Assembly: GCA_023265785.1 (NCBI GenBank)
Contig: JAHFSL010000025.1
Location: 1 to 13,106 of the forward strand
Reading direction: 5' to 3'
DNA from: Candidatus Coatesiibacteriota bacterium
GTDB taxonomy: Bacteria; Oederibacteriota; CAKKQC01
DNA: 13,106 nucleotides
Below are positions 12,587 to 13,106 of the stretch, in pieces. Position 1 is the first letter of the stretch, and each line of letters starts with the position of its first letter. Under the pieces are notes generated by a model, which was not told the DNA's origin, ran no database searches, and worked only from the letters and a program-made list of their open reading frames with translations. The translations under genes were made by a program, and so were the position numbers.

Positions 12587-13106
12587 ATGCCGGGACGCGA
12601 ATCAATCATTGCCTGGGTCGAGGAAATCGCCCGTCACACCGAGCCACGCCGCGTGGTCTGGTGCGACGGGTCGGAGGAGGAGTACCACCAACTTGTCGAG
12701 GAGATGCAGGACGACCGGACCCTGATCCGCCTCAACCAGAAGGAGTTTCCCGGGTGCTACCTGCACCGGAGCCACCCAAACGATGTGGCCCGGACCGAGA
12801 AGCTCACCTTTATCTGCACCCCGCGCCGGTCTGATGCGGGCCCCACCAACAACTGGATGAACCCCCGCGAGGCGCAGACCCGGATTTTGCCGCTGTTCAA
12901 GGGATGCATGAAAGAGCGCACGATGTATGTCGTTCCCTACCTCATGGGGCCAGCGGGTTCGCCGCAGACACGGGTCGGCGTGGAGATCACCGACAGCCCG
13001 TATGTGGTCGCCAGCATGCGCATCATGTGCCGGATGGGCCGGGTGGCGATGGAACAAATTGGCCGCACGGGGCAGTTTGTGAAGGCGATCCATTCGCTTG
13101 GCGACC
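12587..13106 (+). CDS. pckG: phosphoenolpyruvate carboxykinase (GTP), N-terminal part
   Basis: 173 complete codons; the gene runs off the window end. The frame is read from the ATG at 12587. It matches the start of GTP-dependent PEPCK, which interconverts oxaloacetate and PEP: VVWCDGSEEE (~23-32), the PEP-binding NDVAR (R69) followed by TEKLTFIC, DAGPTNNW (83-90), LFKGCMKERTMYVVPYLMGP, GVEITDSPYVVASMRIM and FVKAIHSLGD. The ATP-dependent (PckA) family has different motifs. The catalytic P-loop and metal sites lie beyond the window. The family averages ~600 aa, so about 30% is seen. The antisense frame opposite this region is a shadow. Confidence 0.95.
   Translation, partial: MPGRESIIAWVEEIARHTEPRRVVWCDGSEEEYHQLVEEMQDDRTLIRLNQKEFPGCYLHRSHPNDVARTEKLTFICTPRRSDAGPTNNWMNPREAQTRILPLFKGCMKERTMYVVPYLMGPAGSPQTRVGVEITDSPYVVASMRIMCRMGRVAMEQIGRTGQFVKAIHSLGD

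Noticed and set aside
11388..12605. Minus-strand frame of 405 aa over the membrane protein, ribosomal-type gene and ftsB-like gene
   Set aside because: Ser/Arg/Pro-rich shadow in a different frame from the ftsB-like gene; lacks motifs and overlaps real genes on both strands.
12602..13093. Minus-strand frame of 163 aa at the window end
   Set aside because: Antisense to pckG, whose translation matches GTP-PEPCK motifs throughout.

Overview
This is a GC-rich (about two-thirds G+C by eye), gene-dense bacterial chromosomal window. It has no insertion sequence, phage gene or CRISPR array that I can see. It encodes tmRNA, a GAF-ANTAR regulator, a MuiA-like DUF4139 protein, a PilB/GspE-type ATPase, a biotin cluster, GTP-dependent PEP carboxykinase, an FtsB/DivIC-like protein and a 29-residue basic protein of the AURKAIP1/COX24 (mS38/bS22) type. 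The mixture suggests a free-living Gram-negative, possibly from the Verrucomicrobiota/PVC or a related group. That placement is inference; no rRNA or other decisive marker is present.

Layout. Positions 1-429 hold the 3' end of a GAF-ANTAR regulator, overlapped by 4 nt by a secreted DUF4140/DUF4139 protein (426-2069). A sigma70-like promoter and ssrA (tmRNA, 2126-2479) follow. An aldo/keto reductase runs the other way (2493-3446), converging on ssrA with only 13 bp between them. From 3560 to 12068 every gene is on the + strand with gaps of at most 75 bp: a TPR protein, a PilB/GspE ATPase, a lone cyclic-nucleotide-binding domain, bioB, a BioU-like gene, bioF, bioD, a hotdog thioesterase, a two-TM membrane protein and the 29-aa ribosomal-type protein. 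A minus-strand ftsB/divIC-like gene (12160-12522) faces this run. The start of pckG (12587 onward) diverges from it and is cut by the window end.

Main result. The gene between bioB and bioF (8001-8996) has a Rossmann-type start and a conserved-looking Lys123 in a D-A-L-K-R-T context. Size, position and lysine fit BioU, the single-turnover 'suicide' enzyme described from cyanobacteria that replaces the aminotransferase BioA. No bioA is present in the window, so bioB-bioU-bioF-bioD would make a complete path from pimeloyl thioester to biotin using a sacrificial lysine as amino donor. The genes from bioU to the membrane protein are joined mostly by 4-nt ATGA/GTGA overlaps, implying translational coupling. 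The hotdog thioesterase and the two-TM protein are coupled passengers of unknown role.

Other points worth attention: a cyclic-nucleotide receiver with no output domain directly behind the pilus ATPase; two strong hairpins inside the first codons of bioF; a sharp local codon-usage shift within pilB at its domain boundary; the unannotated-size 29-aa ribosomal-type gene; and a readable 16-residue tmRNA tag.
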